Of a stretch of DNA of 64,000 bases, positions 57,501 through 63,820 are shown one piece after another. Within the stretch, counting starts at the first letter, position 1, and each line of letters starts with the position of its first letter. This DNA comes from Leishmania infantum JPCM5 (taxonomy: Eukaryota > Euglenozoa > Kinetoplastea > Trypanosomatida > Trypanosomatidae): assembly GCF_000002875.2 (NCBI RefSeq), contig NC_009391.2, positions 124,001-188,000 on the forward strand, written 5' to 3'. The notes beneath the pieces were generated by a model that was not told where the DNA came from, did not search any database, and saw only the letters and a list, made by a program, of their open reading frames with translations. The position numbers and the translations under genes are program-made.

Positions 57501-58363
57501 GCGGAGTTCAGCAGGAGCCCAAGGTAGATGGTGGACGGGTCCTTGCAGAATACGAGCCGTGCCGTGCACCCCGATACGGACGCGTTCGGCGGTCGCGAGC
57601 ACCTATACGGCGCGCTCGTCGCCGCGATGAGAGTGAGCACTGTCTTGATATCGCGGTAGCCTTGGCGAACCTCTTCAAGGGACATCCGCGAGCTGGTGGC
57701 CGTTGCCGCTGCAGCAGAATCAGCGGTGTCGCCGATCTGCTCCTCTCGCGCAGACGAGCAGTGCTCATCGCGGCTTCCGGAGGCTTGATGCTGGCGTGCC
57801 TCCTTCCCCGCACCTTGCCGGCCCTCCGCGGCATCCGATGAAGCAGATGGAGGGCTGCCATAGCCGTCAATGAGGGACATGAGCGGCCTACCTGTGTTGT
57901 TCTCGTACCGCAGCACAGGCTTGCCCATGACACCCCACCACCGCGTCATGGCGCTCACGCGCGAGTCACTCAGCGGCGCCAGCGGGCTGGTGTCCATGAG
58001 GTGGAACAGCACGCGATCGTTCAGCATCGCCTCCATCATGCGCGGCACGTGGCGCACCTCCCAGCGTGGATCACGCAGCAGCCGCGTGTACCTTGACACA
58101 AGCGGAGCAAAGCAGACCGGCGGCAGCACCCGCGCGGCGTCGCGCAGCTGAGTATCGCCGCGATAGGGCGGCAGGTTCATCTCATCTTCGGCCGTGCCCA
58201 CCTGCAGCACCCGCCATTCACGTCCGTTCGACTCAAACCGGATGCCATCGCCCTGCGCCTCCAAGGCGATGCTGTCGCTCGCGGAGATGCCCCATGGCAG
58301 CTGGCCGTTCTGCCCGTCCGCACCGAAGGTGTCGAAGAGGTGAACAAGGAGCTGCGGGTCCAT
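39560..58363 (-). CDS. Giant HECT-type E3 ubiquitin ligase, HUWE1/Tom1/UPL-like (6267 residues)
   Basis: Accepts ubiquitin from an E2 onto a cysteine and transfers it to substrates. The C-terminal ~380 residues are a complete HECT domain: RFHGEEGADAGGLTREWLQL, NPNHLEYFQFAGVVTGLAIA, and the catalytic cysteine in LPQAHTCFNKIDLPVY (Cys 6234, 33 residues from the end). Upstream, in HUWE1-like order, come an acidic tract (about 4308-4460) and two ubiquitin-binding-motif-like helices (LNPQFLIEMPEDVRSEIL about 4795; LYPGFLNSMPEDAQRHAM about 4835). A Gln/Glu-rich coiled-coil candidate (about 4915-4950) and a ZZ-like zinc finger (CNVC..CFHCSSC..CANC, about 5458-5494) follow. A CCCH-like cluster lies near 2890-2908. 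The remainder is Ser/Ala/Thr-rich linkers between helical, probably armadillo-like blocks. Far longer than human HUWE1 (about 4370). The ATG at 58363 (MDPQLLVHLFDTFG) lies 30 nt after a predicted acceptor. Confidence 0.95.
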   Translation of the reverse strand: MDPQLLVHLFDTFGADGQNGQLPWGISASDSIALEAQGDGIRFESNGREWRVLQVGTAEDEMNLPPYRGDTQLRDAARVLPPVCFAPLVSRYTRLLRDPRWEVRHVPRMMEAMLNDRVLFHLMDTSPLAPLSDSRVSAMTRWWGVMGKPVLRYENNTGRPLMSLIDGYGSPPSASSDAAEGRQGAGKEARQHQASGSRDEHCSSAREEQIGDTADSAAAATATSSRMSLEEVRQGYRDIKTVLTLIAATSAPYRCSRPPNASVSGCTARLVFCKDPSTIYLGLLLNSALRGLPRKVLCSMSVFRLIAEGWGRSPSFADILRASWEEYSDIVRDIRALLGLPDPTTETPSPPSPVASPSSFSCMSASSGASAAALSRQQPQYHRRGRRRQLPPMHLPSQHSDSGEQGRHSLLQHLGQSTAGASSPGAGVGPSTGVSSSAAIVPHTSLRQTRTTAGGRMQAVELGIPIQSSNGGGGVNEEARQSTGNNTGDVNDFVTALLGNALHSLNGLQLRRNTANGVGAARGIMGAAGAGSSSGETDARLGSHPGVNGSEHSSVPFKTEDANAICHESMLECAQTPELLLWWARCRLLAYQLLDNPSRVSVESTGALEYFREVWACTPLIREILEDDQEALLVASLSSPRLSTDERESEEIEAERASKKARLGALQERARRMYAALVGAVADLSKFWFSIRVAQSTVNAVASSAPETNTVWSIINATVPSRRRFQREEFSTYAEHWQYALLVDDYVTQPMCFRVSTRGRTMVTQLLHILAEYPTFYPALVARTLAMLNRREMIVAELNERLVNAVARCLRFYLPPMPPVLAVPPVQAAPTSVSACNATVAGTAETPMALRVSSAAVADVASASTDGTAAATPVTVARAPPTGAGASQRSWSSPEDSSHSSFSSEHAEDRADGDVVSGSGAAAQSTTAPSTSGGDGDASTRGGIDYEALVVVRATSEPGVDWEQRGNGDGGGDCGRHVHNGKSSTDASSRRRIREEVAKMPVITVKAYDAILTCLDVLRMLVRNGHISVNPMNLLFTVPTATTASAAASASLPASVDQQAGSRAGTGGAVGSDAAVHSPVDASAASTSAGPLYEASLPKFQCDLYTLLHQLVYQTRYGPLASAALRLFSACVHYNVRDMVPLFAERGLLNTVLAIARRPRLFSEDVATAAAPLRFALDMVEENGVPNIARRKLPLASSTSSSSSAPSPLLIAHPSPELLVRYVPAEDAYVNAVAVRMVLPEFVEAMTVHKATHRVFSKHTEWITALTQSLTVTPAMSAASLLDIEALLDESAEACSKHEADDIYRSEDAAIDEDEGGCQVPCDAPLSPSESPASVAHHADPVQQQRQQQGDYHSPQQGRQHGLLRCRSSAAYARLLQDLKTARRRPLGAFPVPAAHSSTSSTDSVASNARHNERRRPPQPIGGASHSADASAPIDVVLTRMVELHRLHLKREEVSYKTLQGAVKEMQRMLTEVLQPSPLITSRFAPALRAELSLLSQRTHEFAQAVRGGATHPHPFFGSTADGDEVTVAGQSVVAGSTSGSGAGPRTRADYLHLLVQAIEVCRTLNNFFAFFSALDWDGHQRRYRLSRRSAEQQASQQELAMVLESTVRDFHLAVNQLWSLMGSHAPLQLRGTDAAEASGSTTAAEDKERQAAQDEPDATDRRGHTLLTRARLGNPLQVYEQGNADGASSLLSYIQATIGSYLHARIFGDYLRSAPPSTRMEATLKSTVQCILHFSSRDFISAPEVVLTRDSGTDGSGGGGGEAMTDAEGAMSKTMRRRCLKAMKRVLEGPGSEAQRHSSNDSLHQPPNRAGETAGEGRGDDVDVHDGAQHSAHEAAAVERVYYHTSESPCKDVISSVLRPLSVGDGVFLRQLLEAWRVSTSGSSGGGGGSNGPGRRDSEATPWRSVFSEVIEFVVDALVVRASYTADDVTGLLRSLQAGTQHSSVSTGILSLYDRNAEAGATIAPVTPAALPAAMRGRSGSEEETSAVASMDASDQILQSMLQDGRSLLNEPSTAWMTAEAWVQATTSTVGVAAAAAGNEPSPIPSSTAEVPQQADAGPVACAEAAAAGGAASAEALPHSAFSIVVPSVLANPHARGGGRHGGRRRSHGGISRGADSEDSVDSSTTLSSSLPTLTPPTALATDAVGDAAAVEGLAGSADGVGSGGSGLGGGDGAAASAAAAAQAGAAPLTTPLFAPINAAKALQQWLFLSLFTGRRAVDQPTRNFFYLSPYRRDGHARPALPLNVTGLLRTIRNDLQAAFEDAVRGASADAGNLGPTPSDGVEDESTRQLHPSRTRAKQRNSHDSDDEEASIAADLQERLHMFRPQPRHENRAGATAGNGDGGGGHAALSSARVHTACEWFDLDPRELAAVNLPNCVNVEVCLREINFVAARRVLWELAVLGAVCTGGSGAAPEFESTPLHDMLSRAAQFMILLSRLVFAGDAESAKRASAAAGGGSFTPATAAAAASLSPAAAALKDQLQRCLVYMAVLLMNFLEGCDARTRGRHCTHVESLLYCVLDVWPKLPGFPMVPHVYVAAMEAVAQLKPETLSRMSFQALAREWRDGAAKPASAATTAAATFSTDTSPRLPSPQPREREGTAAGDDDDEEGWGSDVQRSSAEEARTTIAGDGSRRFNQSPWARAGLLNNGRVGAPSPRSGPMQDRFGQYVTRLQQSRRSQLGAPLSVAHEWGRALPWVCDVAAGRIFPLDTLSETGHRLLRKRACRALWGMWTGTNAAEQQYVVAYMLNRVLSNVRENVVLLEYVGVLLTQLRGVVLVEALALTPLPRAIVKVVRQAIEEVTAEQHEEEARQQALSGTSAGAAAVAQREFRQRRRRYYARTQMTLHGQLVSFLSVFQNVRSDAPLVADALARTTATAPHVQAMGAQCSYFDATRNTFCWNGHQCHRQHVVPVNGQRGRDGEEHRFGLNTFGPGTQRALDEVLSVLEHHGFPCPLAMPATATAARGASSAAEAASEEKEAEVAEAEGRAAVRPHGSSAASDPTQSTGQPQAHQPSQRVVRVPLSAGTADPNTAPSRPQNAYEVERRTWQDDRPRRERPSTRGYVPAAAHGNRGDEGSNSNRDGASAEAGERALPSQAALVTADAMGPENYQRLLRGEGLPWLPLSARPAPSSSSLQQLRGGLSGPRDLDYGGDDMDEEAQGVFTHLTGAFGGSRRERSPLRHRLLNPLTSADFRADPLRRSIIPHCALFGRDVCEEVVRMAFDFMAARLRDEAADKADAEAAEREQQQQQGSTGCVSLSALSGNIRSLDGVLSTSPQFPSSPVASPVSTAALPFSGVLPASAAASVTTAKVVAARLTLPRVEVVECAVDEVMVHFLLTCFSTYYTTCMHLVRTHRPAGLPALPAATYTAAGRSTAPASSRDASADVTSGCADSLSVLCAYITHIDPPNREKAMLLSGLLLTDMLRLEEDVWQHMVTVLRTTVQVHRKGRRLTDKAYAALSAHNLRLTRASANTPVEPSSPSREEGRATAATARKSFSHRKPRIQTHVCVPSANSAPHQVPSSQLADSAEQEELHADGGAAGAANNGDAEAAIAVHHYLIPISIFLANLEPYIIRHPIAFYHAFRRYCEVRWVRAATGEMPAAWLGVWVRPRPPTAGATAAESRGHSPRAARRPRCGAASTPSRDFVERVQCLVQHLARSVDAGQGRATHGASMLAVVVQLPGVCEALLSPNFEVPVPAMYAELLTSTAGVRRTPVSSAEALAATAAVSGEGEGGPATSVANGDRSAPAVSRRPPVIAVPPFLALALYFCSALGEAGRSSSGGGIGGVSGHITGSVDFATAIFAHDPIAVSEVVVRTLGCLVAAVEVSAVGTAPVAEASSQAVVGADNHNTVGSDRDRNEEAVAASTRDGLAEAAALAAASAAPSPAKESEPAARQQQVEAKDRVHCAKKTLTRCLHDVLCFLERGSPQPATAALPARQRATQQRMGVSSAVQESFLRFFDHLGRLGLLDLLFRVCLLQSCEHGRDATSLLQLLAHQLLALGEFKLAEMLSPSQKRYAAQLKDMQQQQQHRLPRGLSRTGLWMSQGGAPASLRRPYPGLHGPELANTLDWPPSQLRGAAEPPGLRHAFDHLEALLARDTLRSGGDGAVHVADNVLEITSSLAGEHGMGADVPDANALHAFLTFEEEQEEGDVEGNGNESGDDDDDDGADSGIGFGERAGHDGAAARPVAPNGVEGTDTWPPMHPLRRAGGMRSVHNNSGGNEEEPNASAQGSVQQRRSPPQVLSSPPAMVGAAVPSMPEGPQQASLVPAHDDVVRGGLSDEEEHRHRRAVALATYEEAVIRSLRAEEAMERHRRRRHDDDDAEEAAEEDDDDEDYLSPDEEGDEEDDNALFADDMVDNGADMDEDGDVENLYRSQPEMSGFFVPSPLSSPRAAAGGGRQRGEDDGDDDDDSHAEEEHAGSDGDNGEDDDSTPDDDEDEEEETYEEDDDDNDDDDDASLYYDGAGHLLSGRDHLEDALLDMYSPEMAAGGGDSGALSHGLAQQTAGSLTYLNDDPVGRPAATATAMERAQSFAACAYRAILLAVRPLAAHNVVETETPPLPVLHAFEEEAPAASRHSGDGNDGSADLAYRLLAEVRQRSVGTTNDSGSPSPQHHPATLRVTTTVTPTSALQQPRRRLLSSTTLPSPFSAAAGAENTPSDQVMRRGRDSRSPLDVTAPSTRTQGAAAAESASLDATSPTTAGTSQRPAPEAGNTAGAAEVQTEPTTISEADTSIDVLTARILALFAAGDANARTTSSAESLPPQVSAERASATLEQPTNTAAATAATPAPAPPAAPEPWEGTLNPQFLIEMPEDVRSEILFDSMNLLRGADEREVRGQRSRLYPGFLNSMPEDAQRHAMEVEARWVRVTGADNNASELYQTLLLVDAETRRDLLLQCDLELLRSYPEVLREATELRAEVERAREEAEQAAQREQERRQHQREQAEQLQQQQQQASQRQSRLWMLGAWDTTRDARGSGATAAATAATVASGIRTSLPALRDMETVEGVMRVLFGSPTPLYEVVNHELFLARRLYRCEVVLQALEPPTSSFISHSMSLYPGRGAEVSAPGLMLSPLRDDDAMREVMTFNHRHGVHRGGNAMARRAPPRGAQMAAASGTAGVGHYHLPQFPSLQLPPSADLVASDSSVSPLSPPPHTLPSGGGGGFAAERSASGSHAAAAPSTSLAALSESMVPVQETLYHPLALPLPDVPEDVVARCIELLRLRATAPLALPCNLLTGISCLDQELQRFMQLLMSDTSTAVRIACQLLDLMAATPTSTAEDALPDSAAGFGRVATATTNARAAARASPSTLATPSSHFSRPLSASELAANRQFVKDATTLLVSLVKQNQAMVSAFFLLPDNTVDTATLKPLDAPLDAAEQRAVQHGLWNRLWRVARQHVHVPSFALALDKLLQQLLRCQRSMSTASEDNELASGADPNASEPLTETLIAHPRHPHRLRWTNIRLLSNYEDGGYVCNVCGVNPGFDYCFHCSSCQFDLCANCSRERLTLAEMQQRTRRAAALMLQNVPETVTSMMRLLRHPLCRSDVSMNVVHLMSFGLQECGARESVSLFSGDAAAAGSGGVGSATAVPPFLHSASGSLHSGTSSARVSPIQLLEQELVELADARVRALKAARDEFRQEVYAILHPRPSSNGHSAGVGVTASAPPRSQSDGDTNVSGLSGRHTWQQLSIPEGYVFDTDTVMALLVKLDIKNSEGDAIQLLFEPYVATMRSEPRAFTMLWRASQAYLLDVSTLLEHVAPKEVLPLPSCVSSILQTFCKYHLSESRLLGASSSARTLTDSRSSLAGETEHFLHASTKPSSVSDRAVRELAERPDAAQWMTAAGTRLSEEGLKSAEELQHRRLPRAVRMVLEENRTTLNTLLHWDGNLLKDSFAFLKYEPNLIDFNFKLTDFRRRLGSRRGPNILLRVNRQTCLLDSFKELQKVKSFGGQLHIRFHGEEGADAGGLTREWLQLLSEAIVDERYALFIHSQDSISFQPNPFSSVNPNHLEYFQFAGVVTGLAIAHNVPIDIHFTRAFYRHIIGHRPVFSDLQSFDPELYTNLNWIMENDVTDLGLTFAVNYDRFGSVEEAELEPNGQDTAVTNANKQQYVRLLCEFYMTKRTEDQLLRFLKGFYSVIPRREIQCFTEKELELVISGMPNIDVEDLRTHTVYEGYSSTSPQVRWFWEAVGSMSKEDLANLLQFTTGSSKVPHGGFGHLEGSNGRSLPFTISRWAVTKEDLLPQAHTCFNKIDLPVYTSAAVLKEKLMLAITYGSMGFTMV

Positions 58364-58392
58364 GGTGGAGCACGAGGGCGAAGGGCGGAGGG

Positions 58393-58438
58393 CTCAAATG
58401 ATTGGAGAGGGTCCCGCAGAGAGAGAGAGAGGGGTGGA
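58393..58438 (-). promoter_or_regulatory. Predicted spliced-leader acceptor for HECT ligase
   Basis: CTCCACCCCTCTCTCTCTCT on the minus strand (58438 to about 58416), then GCGGGACCCTCTCCAATCATTTG and AG at 58393-58394, 30 nt before the ATG. Confidence 0.6.
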
Positions 58439-59768
58439 GTCGCGCGCGACTAGAGTGCGCGCAAGCGTGTCTGTGGTCGCGTGCGCGTGTGTACGTAGCA
58501 CAGATGAATCCGCCCTTGACCCAGGGAACACGACAGCGCGCGCGCCCGCACCTTTCGCGTCGAAGCACAACAGAAGAAGAAGTGCGCGCAAGCGTCCTCA
58601 CATTCACGGCCACAGCAGCCACGAAGGTTGAGAGCGGGAGCCGGCGGGAGAAGGGGCCTGTCGAGAACAGCAGATGATGGCAGAAACACGGAAAGAAGAC
58701 ACGCTTGCGTGTGTATAGGTATAGAAGCGAGCAAGAGCACGTCTATGCACACGTGCCAGTGCGTGTGGGTGTCTCTGAAGGGGGTGCTGTCACTGAACCA
58801 CACGCACACACACAAGCCAAGTGCCGCGACGTTCGCAACCCAAAGTGAGAAGCGGAGAAACAGAACCACAAACAATACTCGCGATACTGCGGTGCGCACT
58901 TTTGCTCGCACACTGCCCAGGCACGCACTCGACAGGTGGGGAGAGATCGAGAAGGAGGGGAGGGGGAGAAGGGCGCGCAGACAACCACAACCGCGCCAAC
59001 AGAGACGGCAGGAATCACCAAGGACGGCTGCGCAACGAGAAAACCGGCGAGAGATCGAAGTACACACGGAATCGAACGGGGCAACGATGAGGCAAGGCAC
59101 TGCAGACGCCACGGATGAGTACTGCACAGCACAAGAAGCTCGCCAGCTGTGCAAAGACAGAGAGAGAAGCCACAATAACAACAACAGCAAGGAGGGCCAC
59201 GATCAATGGGCGGCGGCAGGCAGTGCTGACAAGATATACAGTGCCGATGCGCAACTCAAACGATCAACGCAACCACAAAATAAGTAGTAAAGGGCACACA
59301 ATGCAGCGATGAGCCGCGTCGGCGTCGAATTCGACTGTGCACACGCAGATTCAGAGATTCAGGAAGGAGAATCAGCGTACGAGAACATACACACACACAC
59401 CACCACCAGAGCCAATCCAGTCAGCAGCGGAAGAGATGCGGCTCCTGGCCAGTAGAGAAAGGGCACCTGTGCGCGTCAGTGTGTCTGTGGCACTTGCACT
59501 CTTTGCCTGGGGAAGAGGGGTGAACGCGCGCGCACGCCAAGAGAAGTGCGCACAGACACGCAGGCGTCACAGTGCACACAAGACGCTAAACAACCAAGAC
59601 GGCAGCTGCTCTGCACAACGCAACAGAACAGGCACACGCGGCAGCGGCAGAGTCAAGAATACAGTGCGAGCGAGAGAGAACGATGCGGGAGACGGGCACA
59701 CGCAGAGAGAAGCAAAATATGAAAAAAAAAAACGGTTGAACAGAGTGCGTGTGTTTGCGTGTGTGCGT

Positions 59769-59797
59769 GCGTGTGTGTGTGTGTGGGGGGGGGGGGG
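59769..59797. repeat. (GT)n followed by G homopolymer
   Basis: GTGTGTGTGTGTGTGT then about 14 G. On the transcript strand this is a C-run followed by CA repeats. Confidence 0.9.
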
Positions 59798-60276
59798 CTC
59801 TGATGTCGGGAAAGGGGGGCTTCTGTCTATGCATGTATCAACGTCTGTTCGGCTGTGATCTGCTCTCCCTCCCGCCTGTACGTGGATGCCGCGAACGTGA
59901 CGTTGGAGACGTAGACGGAGAACAGCAGCAGCAGCGGTCTCGAAAAAAAAAAGAAGGCAAAGACAGAAAGGAAAGGAGGAGGTGATGCATATAGACGGGC
60001 ACAGACAGAGAGAGAGAGAGCGAGCGATGGGATGGTTAGATGAGCGTGTGTGCGTGCTCGTGACGCTGCGAGAGAGCAACGACAGAGACGACGACGATCT
60101 CCCACGCACCCACACGCACACACCAACAGCAACAACAATAGCCAAGACAACAACAAAGATGCGGAAGAGATAGACAGGCCAATGAAAGAAGTGAAAGTCA
60201 GGTGAGGGTTGTACGACTACCGTGGACCGGAGGGCCATCGATGCACACACGCACAGAGAGCGAGACGTGTGTGCGT

Positions 60277-60302
60277 GTGTGGGTGGGTGGGTGGGTGGAG
60301 GG
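60277..60302. repeat. GGGT tandem repeat, potential G-quadruplex
   Basis: GGGTGGGTGGGTGGGTGGAG followed by more G. Four or more G3 tracts separated by single T occur on the plus (non-transcript) strand. Confidence 0.8.
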
Positions 60303-61635
60303 GGAGAGAGAGATGGAGAAGCGACAAGCGGGCGAGAGAAGAAAGAGAGGTGGTAGATCGAGCACGCGAACCGCTGAGCTTCGGGCATTCATGCAGCATA
60401 CACGTCATCCTCGTCTTGAAGTGAGGGGGGGGGGGTAATACGAGGAGGAGGGGCAACGTATTGCGCGCGAGCGGCACACGGAGAATGTGGAGGAAGGCCC
60501 TGCAGGACGGCTACGCACCGCTTCTCAATGAGTGCGCATGCAATGGCGGCGTTGTGAGCTAAGCATTTGTGCGGAAGAAGAGCGCGCGGCTGCACGTGCA
60601 TCTGGGGACCGTGTGCGCGCTGTGGCTGCTGCTCCTCCTCCCTATCCGCTTCGTCTCCTGAAAACGTGCACGACGACGCACAGTCGTCTCTCTCATCGCG
60701 CGTGGCTCTCTTTCCCTCCTTCCTCAGCTGCCACGTCACTCTCGCAGTATTCGAAGCGCCAGCGATGCTTCGCTTCGCGTCAGTGCCTCTGTTGGCTGTC
60801 AGTCGTTAAGTCCGCCAAACACTTTAGCTGCACGCACCGTTAACACTGCACGGGAAGTAGAGCACCATCATGGGCACACAACACCCAACAACATCACGAT
60901 AGAATGATAGATATAGAAGCATAAGGCGCGCAGCACCATCGACACAACAGCCGGCAGTAGACAACGGGAGAGGAGAGGAGGGGGGTGCGGCGTAAACACA
61001 TCGGCAACGCAATACACAACCCACACATCCGACGCATCCGCTCCACGCGCCGCCGACTGCCGCCCCCTCCCTCCTGCTCTTACTGATTTGTTTTGCTACA
61101 TTCACTCGCCCCGCTGTTTTTTTTTCTTTGTATGTCCACGGGTGTCAGCGGAGGAAGGAGGGGGGCGCCGCTTCTCCGCCACCCGCCCAAGGCTGTGCAG
61201 TCGCCTCTTCTCTTGTGTTGTGTCGACGCCTTCACGGCTAGGCGGACACCCGCGACGCCCCTCCTCCTTTTCCTCCCCCCTGTTTGTTTTCCACAGTCCA
61301 GCGCCGCCGATACGCGGAACAGCACACGGAAGGAGAAGGACATAAGCGGCATTGCGCCACCGAAGCATCTCCTTCGGCTGCTGGCACGACTCGCACCGTA
61401 GCAGCTACGCCGAGAACAGCCACTGCCTTCGGCGCGCTACATTACTGCCATCACCCATAGTCATCAAGCCGCCGGCGCCGGCGCCGGCTTCATCCGCCCC
61501 GCTCCCACCCCTACGTTTCCGTGATCGTCCTCACACCGAAGCTCACGCCTGTGCTGTATCGGTGTCGAAAATGGTTGTCGAGAACGAAGAGGTGCAGGGA
61601 AACAAAGGCAGACCACGGCACTTGTGCGCTCCATT

Positions 61636-62400
61636 TTACTTGCGCGTCATGAGCGCCATCAGGGGCTGCTCCAGGTAGGTGATGGAAGGGTCCTCGAGGT
61701 GATCCTCCAGGTCGGCGATGCGGTAGTGCGCGAAGGCGTCTAGCGCGTTCGATACGCTCTCCATGACGCTCTCCGCCGACACTGTCGCCTCCGGTGCAAG
61801 CGTGTCGGAGTTCCAGCGCCCAAACGTCATCCGCTCATCCGCGGAGGCTTGCGACGGCAACGAGATCGTCTTGTTGCACGAGCAGCGATCCGCCGTCAGA
61901 GACGTGATCGCCAGTCCTGTCGGGGGCGAGGTGAGGCACTCGTTACTCACGAACCAGACGAGTAGCCTCGTGCTCGTCGGCAAGCGGGCCTGCAGCGCAT
62001 CCAGCATCTTCTTCGTCAGCGGAGACACGCCGTTGTCCGTGAGGCGTTCGTTCGCGATGTACACGCCGAGCAGTGACTGCCCCGTCGTCTTGGCGGCGTA
62101 CTGCACATGCGCGTAGGCGACCTCCAGCATTGGGTGCGGCGCCGTCATGGGCAGCGTGTGGAAGAGCGGTACAGCGTCGGACACGTAGCAGGTGCTCGAA
62201 GAGGTGCCGCTGGCGGCGCCGCAGCTCGTGTGTGGGCTGCTGGGACTGCCGCTGCTCTGCGCCGCCGCGCCAGCGTCGTCGCTCAGCCGCTTGCCGACGA
62301 GCATGCCCATGACCGGCTGCGCCGGGTACTTGTAGCAGTGGAGCAGCGCCTTGGTGTAAGCCTCTGGCGAGGCCACAACGCTGGTGGACAAGGCGGACAT
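61636..62400 (-). CDS. EMC8: ER membrane protein complex subunit 8/9 homologue (UPF0172, MPN-like)
   Basis: Cytosolic-face subunit of the ER membrane complex, which inserts transmembrane helices of client proteins. The 254-residue product opens with the family pattern SPEAYTKALLHCYKYPAQPV then MGMLVGK. After a Ser/Gly-rich loop come VSDAVPLFHTLPMTAPHPML, EVAYAHVQYA and QSLLGVYIANERL, all typical of EMC8/9, whose MPN-like fold lacks JAMM metal ligands (none are seen here). It is somewhat longer than the ~205-residue animal proteins because of the N-terminal loop and a mid-protein insert. EMC8 and EMC9 are paralogues in vertebrates; a single gene here is their common equivalent. The ATG at 62400 (MSALSTSVVA) follows a predicted acceptor at 62472-62473. 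Confidence 0.88.
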   Translation of the reverse strand: MSALSTSVVASPEAYTKALLHCYKYPAQPVMGMLVGKRLSDDAGAAAQSSGSPSSPHTSCGAASGTSSSTCYVSDAVPLFHTLPMTAPHPMLEVAYAHVQYAAKTTGQSLLGVYIANERLTDNGVSPLTKKMLDALQARLPTSTRLLVWFVSNECLTSPPTGLAITSLTADRCSCNKTISLPSQASADERMTFGRWNSDTLAPEATVSAESVMESVSNALDAFAHYRIADLEDHLEDPSITYLEQPLMALMTRK

Positions 62401-63820
62401 GCAGTGTGCGCGCTGCGATGCGCGGTGGATTGATACTCTACCGGAATGCTGGGGGATGTGTGGATGAGCGACTCAGGAGAGCGAGAGAACTGTGCGTGTG
62501 CAGTCGTGTGCGGAAAAGACGTTGAGGAAGGCGAAGATGGGAAAGGAGACAGTGCTGGCACGCGCCCGTGCATGCGTATGCACGCAGATGTGGCGAAGGC
62601 ACAAGGAGTGCGCGAGTTGGCGCACGGATACTCACGTAGGAAAGGAGGGTTGATAATGAACTGGAAAGCGCACGTGTGAGAGAAAGAGAAAGGGGGGCGA
62701 TGGAGGTGATCAAGCATGACCGTCGCGCTGACGGAGCGGAGAGCGCGACGGTCCTTTGCGAGCACCCCTGCCTCGCCGCTCGCAGCGAGTTGCGCACTCG
62801 CGCCTGCATCATCCCCACGAGCTCGTCTCTCCACTACACCCAACCTGTCCTCCTCTAAATTGCGCAGACACCCTCCGCGCCGTGCATACCTGCGCGGCTG
62901 TCCCCTGCGAATGCCCGCGTGCCTCCGGCCGGCAGGCGCGTACGCCTACTCGCTTTAGCGGCACGTCTGTGTCGGTGCTACCTCTTTTTTCCGGCGGTGG
63001 TGATCGTGGTGGGGTGTACATGACGGAGAAGGCAAGAACAAAAAAGAGGGGCGACACGACATGAGAAAGGACTAGACGGACAGGTGAAGGCCGCCGCCTC
63101 CCTCCTTCCCGCTCCCACCCCGAGAGAAGACAGTCATAACATAAGAGGGTGTTCGTGTGTGTTTGTGTGTGCCATGCGTGGTAGGCAGCGCAGGTGATTG
63201 GCGGTGTGTCGGTGGGCATCTCTCTGTGCCCACTCATCCAGCATGTCCGTCATCCTAAGCCACCGCCACCGTGTCGAGCGAGCGCACACACCAAAGGGAA
63301 GGGCGAGCAAGACACCGCAGAGAAAGCCGAGAAAGTTGAGGATCGACGGCGGATGAAGCGAGACCATGTTAAGGCAGCACGCAGCACGCGCGCGTGGATC
63401 CAACACCAACGCCACGCCCCGTCAGCTCTCTCCTTCTCTGTCTGCCTGTGAATGTCGGCTCGAAAACGAAAAACAGAAAGGTTTGTACGTACATGTGCAC
63501 TGGACAAGAAGTGGACGAGGGGCGGCGTGACGCGCACACGCCCGCGTAAAGGGAAGGATCGCGAGCGAGCAAAATAGAAAAGTGAAAGCAGCCGAGAAGC
63601 ACCGACTGCTCAGTGCATATACGCCACCATGCATGCACGCGTGCGCACACCAGAAGATAGAGAAATAGCGGCGGGTGCAAGTCGCGTTGTGACGGAAGGG
63701 TGGTGGTGATGGTGCCACGTGCAGGGGTGAGGGAACAGAACAGAAGGTGCACAGCGCACCCGTCACGGCCCACACACGCCCCACCAGCGGTCGCGCATAC
63801 CCCTGGCATCGTTGGGCATC
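62401..63820. other. Intergenic spacer upstream of EMC8/9
   Basis: About 1.4 kb. It contains the EMC8/9 acceptor and otherwise nothing gene-like; frames on both strands are Arg/Ser/Cys-rich. A T-run occurs at about 62983-62988 and a short (GT)n near 63154-63170. Its right part is presumably the 3' UTR of the partial gene at the edge. Confidence 0.6.
62472..62490 (-). promoter_or_regulatory. Predicted spliced-leader acceptor for EMC8/9
   Basis: GTTCTCTCGCTCTCCTG then AG at 62472-62473 on the minus strand, 72 nt before the ATG. Confidence 0.5.

Larger units (their letters stand above)
58364..61635. other. Longest intergenic spacer (3.3 kb), between EMC8/9 and HECT ligase
   Basis: No gene firmly supported. 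Repeats: (CA)n near 58802-58813 and 59389-59402, (GT)n plus a 14-nt G-run at 59769-59797, A-runs at 59725-59734 and 59944-59952, GA repeats at 60007-60021, a GGGT repeat at 60277-60302 and a G-run at 60424-60434. A pyrimidine tract in mRNA sense at 60967-60986 has no clear gene after it. A 70-codon minus frame (60389-60601) ends in an acidic SLQDEDDVYAA and is discussed as a finding. Expected to include a long EMC8/9 3' UTR. Confidence 0.6.

Noticed and set aside
39560..58363. CRISPR-like or tandem protein repeats in the HECT ligase
   Set aside because: Gln, Asp/Glu and Ser runs are codon-level low complexity, with no regularly spaced repeat unit seen by eye.
59567..60388. 273-codon minus-strand frame in the 3.3 kb spacer
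   Set aside because: It translates CA, CT and C-run repeats into His/Thr/Leu/Ser/Pro/Cys-rich peptide; no domain.
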